Assembly: GCF_028890485.2 (NCBI RefSeq)
Contig: NZ_JARCHV010000001.1
Span: 124,001-188,000, forward strand
Source: Planococcus sp. SK3692
Lineage (GTDB): Bacteria; Bacillota; Bacilli; Bacillales_A; Planococcaceae
Direction: 5' to 3'
DNA: 64,000 nt
The notes beneath the pieces are model-generated. The model saw nothing but the letters and a program-made list of their open reading frames with translations, had not been told where the DNA came from and searched no databases. Made by a program: the position numbers and the translations under genes. Below are positions 41,953 to 49,776 of the stretch, one piece after another (the first letter of the stretch is position 1; the number at the start of each line of letters is the position of its first letter).

Positions 41953-42021
41953 TTTACATTTGTTCTGAATAAGCACAAATGTTATTAAAAACATTATAAA
42001 AGCGCTTTCAAAATAAATCAA
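41953..42021 (-). promoter_or_regulatory. Promoter, operator and cre-like site of the PTS operon
   Basis: TTGATT (42016-42021) and TATAAT (41993-41998) are 17 bp apart. Between them, TGAAAGCGCTTTTA (41997-42010) matches the CcpA cre consensus except near the end. Downstream, ACATTTGT-N11-ACAAATGT (41956-41982) repeats the arrangement at the dehydrogenase promoter. So the operon is probably under both catabolite repression and the local SorC-type regulator. Confidence 0.8.
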
Positions 42022-42189
42022 TAGCTGTTGAAAGAATATTTTAATTATTTTGTCAAAGATGCTTTTTACTTTGGCGGTAGCTGGTTTCCTCTCTATGTTT
42101 GGGTAACTTTCAGCAGACTTTCTTCTATAGAAAGGTGTTTTCTTTTATATGATGTTGTCTATGTCGAGCAAATTATGTTTGTTGCTATT

Positions 42190-42227
42190 GAAAACAGCGC
42201 TGCGAATATGAATTCGCAGCGCTGTTT
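42190..42227. terminator. Strong terminator downstream of uppP
   Basis: 17-bp perfect inverted repeat (42190-42206 with 42211-42227, 4-nt loop) with A and T runs at its ends. Confidence 0.92.
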
Positions 42228-42260
42228 TATTCTAAATGTTTATGGAGGTAATTGATTTTT

Positions 42261-43085
42261 CTAAAGAAACACGATAAATGCCAATACGCTAGCGAGCACA
42301 ATACGGTAAATCGCGAAAGGCACCAGCTTGATGCGTGCGATCAACTTGAGGAAAAACTTGATGGATATCAATGCAAAGACAAAAGCAGTAATAAATCCTG
42401 CAGCGTAGAAGCTCAGATGATCGAATGAAATGGCTTCCCAATTTTTGACGAGCGAAACAATCGAAGCCCCGAGCATAATCGGGACAGCCATGATAAAGGT
42501 AAAGTCAGCTGCGGTTCGATGGTCCAGCCCAAGGAGTACGCCTCCCGAAATGGTCGACCCTGAACGAGAAAAGCCTGGCCACAGAGAGAAGCACTGAACC
42601 GCCCCCACACTTAATGCCTTGAGATAGCTAATTTCATCCAGTGAATTGATGGAGGGCTTTTTGGGCCCGAATTTGTCGGCAATGATCATAAAGAATGCAC
42701 CGACGACCAAACCGACCAGCACGGTTTCGATGCTGAAAAGGTTCTCATCAATAAAGTCTTCAAACAGCAAGCCGAAAACCCCCGCTGGAATAATGCCGAT
42801 TACGACGTGCAGGATATTGAATTTTGCGGGGGTATCTTGCTCGATTTTGTATAAACCGACAAGGCTCAACATGCGTTTCCAAAAGACGAAGACGACTGCA
42901 AGAATGGATCCGAGCTGAATGACGATTTTGAAGGTATTGGCTGATGGAGCCCCTAAAAACCCTTCCGTATTGAGCCATAAATCATCAAAGATGATCATAT
43001 GCCCTGTTGATGAGATGGGTGCAAATTCGGTTAAGCCTTCCACTATCCCGAGCACCAGCGCTTTCAATATTTCGATGATCTCCAT
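42261..43085 (-). CDS. uppP: Undecaprenyl-diphosphatase
   Basis: 274 aa, about eight membrane helices. The BacA signatures are present: EGLTEFAPISSTGHM and PGFSRSGSTISGG, which line the catalytic site. It converts undecaprenyl diphosphate to the monophosphate so the carrier lipid can be reused for cell-wall synthesis; it also gives bacitracin tolerance. AAAAGGAG before the ATG. Monocistronic with its own terminator. Confidence 0.95.
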   Translation of the reverse strand: MEIIEILKALVLGIVEGLTEFAPISSTGHMIIFDDLWLNTEGFLGAPSANTFKIVIQLGSILAVVFVFWKRMLSLVGLYKIEQDTPAKFNILHVVIGIIPAGVFGLLFEDFIDENLFSIETVLVGLVVGAFFMIIADKFGPKKPSINSLDEISYLKALSVGAVQCFSLWPGFSRSGSTISGGVLLGLDHRTAADFTFIMAVPIMLGASIVSLVKNWEAISFDHLSFYAAGFITAFVFALISIKFFLKLIARIKLVPFAIYRIVLASVLAFIVFL

Positions 43086-43282
43086 AATTGCTCCTTTTAA
43101 ACGTAATGGACGGACAATATGAAGACGCTATTTTTTAAATTTGGGTTCCGCACAAAGCTCCAAGACTGAATTTATTTTTCTTCAAACTAACAAAGTTTTA
43201 ATTACCGATCGCATTCACCTTCAACTAAACCCGGTATTTCGTACACATTCAATCGCTCGAGTGCCATCTTCCACTCCAAATC

Positions 43283-43330
43283 AAAACCCGCTAGCCGCCT
43301 GTCCCAGGAGACAAGCGGCTAGCGGGTTTT
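43283..43330. terminator. Strong bidirectional terminator after the M4 protease gene
   Basis: A 16-bp perfect core (AAAACCCGCTAGCCGC paired with its complement ending at 43330) plus an inner 4-bp stem, just beyond the stop codon of the protease gene. Confidence 0.93.
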
Positions 43331-43337
43331 AGAATCC

Positions 43338-44978
43338 TTATTCGGTAATGCCTACATCGTCAAATCCTTTAGCCGTGGCTTTTTCTTCCGCACTTCCTTC
43401 TCCATAAATGTCGGTTGCTGACTGGACAATGAGTTTGCGGGCTTCGCTAAAGTTGGAAGTTGGCGTCAAGTAGACCGTCAAGGCACGGTAGAAAATCTGG
43501 CCAAGTTTTTCTTTGCCGATTTCTTCGCCGATCAAGTAAGCTGCGTGGTTGGTAATGGATGAATTAATATGGACGCCGCCATTATCCAAACTTCTCGGCA
43601 AGTCATAGAATTCATCCATATGGGAAGGATAGTTTCCTTCACCGTCGCCGTACTCAACGTAAGCCGCGTTAACTGGATATTTGCTTGGGTCGCTTAAGCT
43701 GCGCAGCGACACCCTTCCGTCTTCTTTAGCGTCAGGGCCCATGATGTCTTCCCCGACTTCCCAATCGTCCTCATCAACCAAGGCGCCGAAAATATCCGCA
43801 AAGGATTCATTCAACGCGCCGGATTCAAAACGGTACTGGAGATTCGCGGAATTGGAGATCACGCCGTGCGTCATTTCATGTGCTGCGACGTCCAAGCCGG
43901 CTGACAATGGCACCATAAACGAGCCATCGCCATCACCGTAAGTCATATGGCGGCCATTCCAGAATGCGTTGTTATAGTTTTCGCCGTAATGCACATAGGA
44001 AATGATTGCCATGCCCTTGTCGTCGAGCGAGTTGCGGTCGTGTTCATCATGAAAATATTCATACACTTGCTCCGAGTTATAATGCGCGTCGACAGCTGGG
44101 CGCAAGTATTCATCTTTCCACGAAGCGCTGTGGTTCGTGACAATTTCGCCGTCGTTGGCATCAAACGTATAGATGCCTTCCAAGCCTTCGTGCGACTCAT
44201 CCGACAGACTGAAAGTTGTGCCTCCCTTGGCTTCTTTACTCTTTGTCGTGTGGATTTTGCGCTGCTCGCCAAGTACACCGGTCCCGACGGATTGATGGAT
44301 GTCTTCTGCATGCATAATCGCGTTGTACTGATCGATCACTTTACCGTTTTTCGCATCGACAAAGACAAACCAGTTGCCGGGCTCGTCTCCGAGGAAGTTG
44401 ACGTTGACCTTATAAGCCAGATAGTTTTCACCGTCAAACGGATAGACGACCACTTCCGATTCGGGCGCATACTCAAGTTCTTCCGGTGCATCGACTGCAC
44501 CCTTAGCTGTTTGAACGGCCGTCAAGACACTGACAGCCGGCGTCGTGTCGACGTTGCTGGCGGACGCTTCAGGGAAATGGCTGCCGTTGACGGAAACCAC
44601 TTCATCTTGCGCGTTGTAGTGAACGACCACTTCCGCTCCCTCCACTGGGACACCGTTGACGGCCTGGTTAAAGCGGACGTGTGTCATGCCGAGTGAATCT
44701 TTTTCAATTTCTTTTTGCTTTAAGTTTTTCTTGGGATTTTTCAGACCGGTCTTGTTCTCGTTTTCCGCTAGATAATCAAGCGCATTTGACGCATTGCTGG
44801 ATGCCCGCTTCTCGGCAATTTTCTCTTTGACGAATACAGGGACATTGGCATTTTCATTCCACGTTTTATCTGGCGCTCCATTTCCTTGTTGGCCATTTGC
44901 CAATGTGGTGCTGGCTGTAAACGAACTTGCAACGAGAGCCGATGATAAAATGACAGGTACAATATATTTTTTCTTCAA
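43338..44978 (-). CDS. Secreted thermolysin-like neutral protease (M4)
   Basis: 546 aa prepro-enzyme. Signal peptide (MKKKYIVPVILSSALVASSF) with cleavage near residue 27, then FTP and PepSY pro-domains to about residue 240. The mature M4 domain has VAAHEMTHGV (zinc, catalytic Glu) and the third ligand in GALNESFADIFGAL, with the family's HINSSITNHAAYL near the end. It degrades extracellular protein. TTG start after GAGGAGG. A bacillolysin (npr) type name would fit. Confidence 0.95.
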   Translation of the reverse strand: MKKKYIVPVILSSALVASSFTASTTLANGQQGNGAPDKTWNENANVPVFVKEKIAEKRASSNASNALDYLAENENKTGLKNPKKNLKQKEIEKDSLGMTHVRFNQAVNGVPVEGAEVVVHYNAQDEVVSVNGSHFPEASASNVDTTPAVSVLTAVQTAKGAVDAPEELEYAPESEVVVYPFDGENYLAYKVNVNFLGDEPGNWFVFVDAKNGKVIDQYNAIMHAEDIHQSVGTGVLGEQRKIHTTKSKEAKGGTTFSLSDESHEGLEGIYTFDANDGEIVTNHSASWKDEYLRPAVDAHYNSEQVYEYFHDEHDRNSLDDKGMAIISYVHYGENYNNAFWNGRHMTYGDGDGSFMVPLSAGLDVAAHEMTHGVISNSANLQYRFESGALNESFADIFGALVDEDDWEVGEDIMGPDAKEDGRVSLRSLSDPSKYPVNAAYVEYGDGEGNYPSHMDEFYDLPRSLDNGGVHINSSITNHAAYLIGEEIGKEKLGQIFYRALTVYLTPTSNFSEARKLIVQSATDIYGEGSAEEKATAKGFDDVGITE

Positions 44979-45008
44979 ATTTTTTCCTCCTCGACGTTAA
45001 TAAAATTT

Positions 45009-45037
45009 AGTATACCGAAGTAAATTTAGACAAGCAA
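45009..45037 (-). promoter_or_regulatory. Promoter of the M4 protease gene
   Basis: TTGCTT (45032-45037) and TATACT (45009-45014), 17 bp apart, about 30 bp upstream of the TTG start. The rest of the 44979-45189 gap shows no gene. Confidence 0.7.
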
Positions 45038-45189
45038 GAAGATTACAGATTATTTGGTATATTTGAAAAATACTACCTAGCAATTTTCGGAGGGCCTCTA
45101 TCCTTTTACACTAAGGAAAATATTGGATTTAACCAAAACAGCTTCCGGCAGGATAAAAGACATATACGAGCCGAACCCGTCTTCTTTTT

Positions 45190-45233
45190 AAAAAGCAAAA
45201 AGAGGAAACACTGAATATCTCAGCGTTCCCTCT
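45190..45233 (-). terminator. Terminator of the FmdE-domain operon
   Basis: 14-bp stem with two G-U pairs (45201-45214 with 45220-45233) followed on the minus strand by a T-rich run. Confidence 0.75.
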
Positions 45234-45308
45234 TGAATGTGAGCACTTTTTGAGGTTTTTATTTGCCATCCTGATTCATGAGTTGTGCTTTGTAGCGATC
45301 AGAATTGT

Positions 45309-45824
45309 TCAGCGCACTTCCACCACTTCGTCTAAAGGCAGTTCCAAGGCGCGAAGGCATAAGTCTTTTTTGAGCGTTTCCAAGGTTTCTGCTTCCCCCT
45401 GTGTGAGCAGGCAGTCCCTTTCTTTCTTCACCAAATCGTAAAACACAGCAGGCAGGAAATCTTTTTTCAAGCTGACTTCCACTTCTTCTCCTGTAGCACG
45501 CGAAAAGATGAATGCATAGGAACTTTTCGTGTAAGGATCGAACCTGGCAGCGGGATAGTCTGGATCTACGAAGTATTTTCCGCGCGTTTCGGCTCTTGTG
45601 ATGAATTCGAAAGCATCTCGAAATCCCGCGCATCCCTGTCCTGCTTGGATGGATAGTTCTTGCCGCTCGGGCACATCCATGCCGTAGAGCGCCTCGAATG
45701 CGGCTTCAGCCATGCGGTAAGCGACGCCAACCGACGCCATTTCCTTGGCTCCGTGGTATTTGCGGATATCATCAAAAGCGATGTGGACCAATTCCTGTTC
45801 ATCGTAGATTTGAATAGCTGTCAT
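45309..45824 (-). CDS. FmdE-domain metal-binding protein
   Basis: About 171 aa from the ATG at 45824 (AGGAGGTATT); the upstream extension to 45890 is not supported. The FmdE domain is recognisable in FDDIRKYHGAKEMASVGVAYRMAEAAFEALYG, then ELSIQAGQGCAGFRDAFEFIT..RGKYFVDPDYP. Its His and Cys are the usual metal ligands. FmdE-like proteins are associated with formylmethanofuran dehydrogenase in archaea; bacterial copies are of unknown function but linked with metals (Mo, W, Fe, Zn). It probably forms an operon with the small exported protein gene upstream. Confidence 0.8.
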   Translation of the reverse strand: MTAIQIYDEQELVHIAFDDIRKYHGAKEMASVGVAYRMAEAAFEALYGMDVPERQELSIQAGQGCAGFRDAFEFITRAETRGKYFVDPDYPAARFDPYTKSSYAFIFSRATGEEVEVSLKKDFLPAVFYDLVKKERDCLLTQGEAETLETLKKDLCLRALELPLDEVVEVR

Positions 45825-45886
45825 TTCCAATACCTCCTGCAATGAATGATGTGTATATAAGACTTTTCCGAATTCCTTATTCTTGC

Positions 45887-46207
45887 TCAATCAAATTCCT
45901 GCTTTTTCTTTTTGTTCAGCCAATAGGCGAATACAGCAGCGGCTGCCATAACGGCAAGTGTCGTCTTATTTACCTTTCCTGCTTGTTCATCAATTTCTTC
46001 TTTGATAAGAACGTTCGCCTCTTGCCCGGTATTCGCAGACTTCAAATCACTTGAAGTAAAGAGCCACTCCAGCAGGTCCGCTGCTTCACCAGGGTTCTGC
46101 GCAGTTTCACGGCTTTCAATTTCAATCCTTGTATCCTGCAGCATTTCAGCAGTGGCTGTGCTGGAAAGCGACAAGCCAACAATCAACAAGAAGAGGAATT
46201 TTTTCAT
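45887..46207 (-). CDS. Small exported, C-terminally anchored protein
   Basis: 106 aa with signal peptide (MKKFLFLLIVGLSLSSTATA), a short acidic external segment and a C-terminal membrane helix followed by KKKK. The architecture (export signal and a stop-transfer anchor) suggests an outward-facing small protein held in the membrane. No family recognised. A Fur-box-like site lies about 100 bp upstream (46307-46321). Upstream of the FmdE gene on the same strand. Confidence 0.7.
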   Translation of the reverse strand: MKKFLFLLIVGLSLSSTATAEMLQDTRIEIESRETAQNPGEAADLLEWLFTSSDLKSANTGQEANVLIKEEIDEQAGKVNKTTLAVMAAAAVFAYWLNKKKKQEFD

Positions 46208-46306
46208 CTGCTCGCCCCATTTCTCCAGTGGAACTCAGCACCTTTTAAAAGACCCTGGCATAAGCCGAGGTTTCTCTATTGCTGTGCCACTTCAATCTAC
46301 CACCAC

Positions 46307-46321
46307 TGAGAATTGTTATCA
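46307..46321. promoter_or_regulatory. Fur-box-like site upstream of the exported-protein gene
   Basis: TGAGAATTGTTATCA, two mismatches from the Bacillus Fur box TGATAATNATTATCA and one mismatch from the site at 47340-47354 (read on the other strand as TGAGAATTATTATCA). It lies 100 bp upstream of the operon's first start codon. Confidence 0.55.
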
Positions 46322-46438
46322 ACTAGGTGGTTGATACTCATAACTGATTTTTCCCTTTTTGACCGTATGCTGCGGCTAGCTGCATTATTGTTTGTGATGG
46401 CACCATAAACATTTCTTATAATAGAAAAACTCCCCTCA

Positions 46439-47320
46439 TTAAAATGAAGAGAGCTTTTCCGAAATGTGATCGCAATAGGCTTGTTCTGCTTCGGTTAATT
46501 GTTGTTCCGTATCAATGACGAGCCCGTTTTGCCGGACAATGCGCAGCCCTTTGACGGAACGGTAAACCAAGGAAGCGTCCGTTGAATCGAGCGCTTTTAG
46601 CGGAAGAAAGGAAACCGAATCACTTTGCCTCAGCGCTTTTTTGATGATCTTGAAATCGGTCATCTGCATATAGAAAGCCTCGACGTCTTTCGCTTCGAGC
46701 GCCTGCTGGATGAGTGTTTGCATATGCCTGCTTTGTGTCTGCAACACCGCTGCATGTTTGAGGTCTTTGGCATAGATCACTTTTCGGGTCGCCAAAGGAT
46801 GGCTCGCGGAGAAGACCAACTGGAATTCTTCCTCAAACAAGCCTTGGATGTCATACGATTGGTGTAATTTCGCATCTGCAGGATAAATCGGCATGACAGC
46901 GAACTTGGCTTTCTTGGCCATTAACTGCCCACGCAATTCCGTATAGCAACGGCCGTTGATTTCAAAAGGGCAGGCCTTGCAGCAAGCCGCGTGGACATCG
47001 AATAATTCTTCGTAATAATTTTCGGCAATGTGGTTGCTCATATAAATGGCAACTGGCTTTTGGACGGCAGGCGTGGCCATGAGTTGCTGCGTCGCCTCAA
47101 ACAAGTCGAGCAGCTGCCTGGCTTGTTTTTGTAAGAGAATGCCGCGCTCTGTCAGCTCAATGTGCTGCTTTTTGCGGATGATGAGTTTCACGCCGTAGTA
47201 TTCTTCCAAATAGCGGATGTGCTGGCTGACGGAAGGCTGCGAGCAATACAGCTGTTTCGCCGCCTCGGTATAGGATCCGCATTCAGCCAGCACTTGAAAG
47301 GTATGTAATTTCCCCAGCAC
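46439..47320 (-). CDS. LysR-family regulator with a cysteine cluster
   Basis: About 293 aa from GTG 47320 (AAGGGGTG upstream; GTG 47329 is too close to the site). N-terminal winged helix (LHTFQVLAECGSYTEAAKQLYCSQPSVSQHIRYLEEYYGVKLI). The effector domain opens with an unusual cluster, HAACCKACPFEINGRCY, four Cys within about 13 residues (CC-x2-C-x7-C), where LysR proteins normally have none. This suggests a metal, Fe-S or redox sensor. It is encoded upstream of the exported-protein/FmdE operon on the same strand. Confidence 0.87.
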   Translation of the reverse strand: MLGKLHTFQVLAECGSYTEAAKQLYCSQPSVSQHIRYLEEYYGVKLIIRKKQHIELTERGILLQKQARQLLDLFEATQQLMATPAVQKPVAIYMSNHIAENYYEELFDVHAACCKACPFEINGRCYTELRGQLMAKKAKFAVMPIYPADAKLHQSYDIQGLFEEEFQLVFSASHPLATRKVIYAKDLKHAAVLQTQSRHMQTLIQQALEAKDVEAFYMQMTDFKIIKKALRQSDSVSFLPLKALDSTDASLVYRSVKGLRIVRQNGLVIDTEQQLTEAEQAYCDHISEKLSSF

Positions 47321-47339
47321 GGCATTCACCCCTTTTAAT

Positions 47340-47354
47340 TGATAATAATTCTCA
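47340..47354. promoter_or_regulatory. Fur-box-like site upstream of the LysR gene
   Basis: TGATAATAATTCTCA has one mismatch to TGATAATNATTATCA. It sits about 20 bp upstream of the LysR start codon, where a bound repressor would block transcription. Nearly the same sequence is at 46307-46321. A binding site for the LysR protein itself is an alternative. Confidence 0.6.
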
Positions 47355-47364
47355 ATTCATCATA

Positions 47365-47403
47365 CCATAAAAAATCCCGCTCTCCTGTTCGAAAGCGAGA
47401 TTT
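47365..47403 (-). terminator. Terminator downstream of the M1 peptidase gene
   Basis: 10-bp stem with one mismatch (47372-47381 with 47394-47403) followed on the minus strand by a T-run. The region between here and 47624 contains only a 26-codon frame interrupted at codon 4. Confidence 0.65.
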
Positions 47404-47623
47404 GCAGCAACTGCATTCATTTATTGAAAGCTTCAAAGCTCCGAACGCTCGACGCCTTCGAGGGCATCATTGGATTGGTTGTCTTGCTTTTGAATAATAG
47501 ACTATTGCTTCATGTGTCCCTCACATCCTCCGCTCCTGTTTTATTAAACGGCTGCGGCATAAACAAAAGACGGAGAACCCGTTCAATTTCAGCTAAGTCC
47601 CCCGCCTAAAAATGCTTATTGTT

Positions 47624-49006
47624 TTATTGAAGCCAACTATCCAAAAATGCCTGCTGGTCCCCTTCAAAATATGTCTCAAAGAACTCCCTGAATTGTTGTT
47701 TTGTCACCCGCTGAAATTGAAACTCTCCATAATAAACCGCCAGAAACTCCAGTGCAGCCTCGTTTCCACCGCGCTCGTCGAAAAAGCCTTTCAGCAATAA
47801 AGGAACTTTGCCATAGACAGTCGCATAATAGGCCGGGGTGTCAAATTCGTCAAGCGCCAAATCAGCATAGGTTTCCGTTTCGTAAGATTCTTCATAGGCT
47901 TTTGCATTTTGAAAACCGCTGTCCTCATCACCGTAATAGTCGCTAAGGAACAAGCCGGTACTGAACTCGGTCAAACTCTCATCAAGCCAAGCGTTTTCGT
48001 ATGGATCATTAGCGACCAAATAGTAAAACCATTGATGGGCAATTTCGTGTACCAAGATCGAATCAAGTAATTCTTCGTCCATCGGCACTTCCACAATGTT
48101 CGGATATTCCATATAGCCGTCATTCGCAATCAAATCCAGTTCAGCAAACGGATAATCGCCGATGTTTTCTTCGAAATAAGCAAATGCTTCGACTGACAGT
48201 TCAGCCGTCTCCTCCAGGATTTCCGACTCAGCCGGCACAAACACACGCAACTCCGTATTTCCAGATGTGCGTTCTGCGACTTGCCAATCGGCTGGATCCA
48301 AAAACGCCGCATAAAAATCCTTGATTGCTTCTCCAGTTAAGGTTCCAGATGAACTGGCCTCTGCCGGACCGTCTGGTGCAGAAGTGGCGATCAGGTAATC
48401 CTCTGGCAATTGATAAGTGACCGTATAATCGCCGTACCCCGTTTCATAGGATTCTCCTTTGGGATCATAGTCATTGACTTGCCAGCCCCCGTCATATTCA
48501 GCAAGCATCGGATACCAATGGGCTAAGTAATAATTGTTTTCCACCTGCGCCAAGCGAATGCCGTTTTCAGGTAAGGTGAGTGTGTATTCAATCGTGACAG
48601 CTTGTTGCTCGCCTGGTGTTAAATCCGATTCCAGTTCGATGAATAAACTACCGCCATTCAATTCATATCGCAATTCATCTTCACTCGAAGTGATTGAATT
48701 CACTTGTAAGTTTGCTGATTCAACTGAATAACCTTTAGTCATATCTTTATTCATAGCGTTGGGGACAAGGTGGAAGGCGATGTCTGCCCAACTTTCCTGC
48801 GAGTCGTTTGTAATTAGAATGTCTGCAGAAACCTGGAAAACTCCTGCTTCTTTCATATCGAGGTCAATGTCGTAGCTAGTGCTGCTTTGTGGAATGCTAG
48901 CATTCCACGTCTGCTCACTCGGTTCCTCTGAATAATATTGAATAACCAAATAAATGAAAACTGCAATGAAAAACAGAAAAGCCAGGAACCTGATTTTCCT
49001 TTTCAC
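47624..49006 (-). CDS. Membrane-anchored M1-family aminopeptidase
   Basis: About 460 aa from GTG 49006, which follows GAAGGAGGTG. N-terminal membrane anchor (RFLAFLFFIAVFIYLVIQYY), then an extracytoplasmic M1 domain: VHEIAHQWFYYLV supplies HExxH and WLDESLTEFS the third zinc ligand 19 residues later. The GAMEN exopeptidase motif appears as DGYMEYPN. So it is an outward-facing gluzincin similar to the short M1 peptidases of Bacilli. Substrate unknown. Confidence 0.87.
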   Translation of the reverse strand: MKRKIRFLAFLFFIAVFIYLVIQYYSEEPSEQTWNASIPQSSTSYDIDLDMKEAGVFQVSADILITNDSQESWADIAFHLVPNAMNKDMTKGYSVESANLQVNSITSSEDELRYELNGGSLFIELESDLTPGEQQAVTIEYTLTLPENGIRLAQVENNYYLAHWYPMLAEYDGGWQVNDYDPKGESYETGYGDYTVTYQLPEDYLIATSAPDGPAEASSSGTLTGEAIKDFYAAFLDPADWQVAERTSGNTELRVFVPAESEILEETAELSVEAFAYFEENIGDYPFAELDLIANDGYMEYPNIVEVPMDEELLDSILVHEIAHQWFYYLVANDPYENAWLDESLTEFSTGLFLSDYYGDEDSGFQNAKAYEESYETETYADLALDEFDTPAYYATVYGKVPLLLKGFFDERGGNEAALEFLAVYYGEFQFQRVTKQQFREFFETYFEGDQQAFLDSWLQ

Positions 49007-49097
49007 TAGCACACCTCCTTCACTCAACAAGAAATTGAATAATTATATTCATTTTGCAACATTTACTACTTCCCCTTTCTTGAATAGTTCTATTCAA

Positions 49098-49751
49098 TCA
49101 ATTTTTAATAGACGCGCGTTCGCGAATGGCTGTCCTTATCAATGGTTCATTTTCATCTTGTGTTCGTTTCGCCGAGTTGATCATCGCCATAGCCAAATCT
49201 TCAGTGGGAAGCGGCTGTTGGGAACGAAACAATCCTGCTTTATTCATGAATTGAATGGCTTTTAAGCCCAGCACTTCGAAGGTGCGGTCGCTTCCCTTCC
49301 TCATCAAGATCGGCGGCTTGATGATGGTTAACTTTGGAAAGCCTAACTCTTTAACCGCTTCCTCCAACTGCCCCTTCATTTTCGAATAAAAGCTGCGGGC
49401 TTTTGGCGATGCAAACTCAGCAGATACCAATACATACCGCTCGACTCCATTTTCTCTTGCGGCTTTCGCAAATTCATATTGATAGCCATAATCAACTTTC
49501 CATTGTGCCTCTTTGCTTCCTGCGGCTTTAATTGTCGTGCCCAAGCAGGAAAACAACACATCCCCTTTGACCAAGTCGCGCCATGTATCCGGCTGGTCAA
49601 AATCGATGACATGGACTGTTAATTTATCATGCTGATTATCCAGTGGACGCCTTACGAATACATCGACTCTTTCAAATGAATCATCTTTCATCAATTGCTC
49701 TACAAGGTCTTTTCCTGTCGCTCCCGTTGCACCGATCACTAATGCGTTCAT
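49098..49751 (-). CDS. NAD(P)-binding oxidoreductase (NmrA/HTATIP2-like)
   Basis: 217 aa. Atypical short-chain reductase: nucleotide motif MNALVIGATGATGKDLVEQL, a middle VLFSCLGTTIKAAGSKEAQWKVDYGYQYEFA, and YSKMKGQLEEAV in place of the YxxxK active motif. Similar to the NAD(P)-binding proteins next to TPR genes in Bacilli. Substrate unknown. AAAGGAGGACC before the ATG; 26 bp from the STAND gene upstream. Confidence 0.82.
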   Translation of the reverse strand: MNALVIGATGATGKDLVEQLMKDDSFERVDVFVRRPLDNQHDKLTVHVIDFDQPDTWRDLVKGDVLFSCLGTTIKAAGSKEAQWKVDYGYQYEFAKAARENGVERYVLVSAEFASPKARSFYSKMKGQLEEAVKELGFPKLTIIKPPILMRKGSDRTFEVLGLKAIQFMNKAGLFRSQQPLPTEDLAMAMINSAKRTQDENEPLIRTAIRERASIKN

Positions 49752-49776
49752 AATGGTCCTCCTTTATTGACTCTAC

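Noticed and set aside
43947..44696. 249-aa plus-strand ORF
   Set aside because: It lies wholly antisense to the M4 protease gene, whose domains and start are certain; it has no ribosome binding site and is a shadow.
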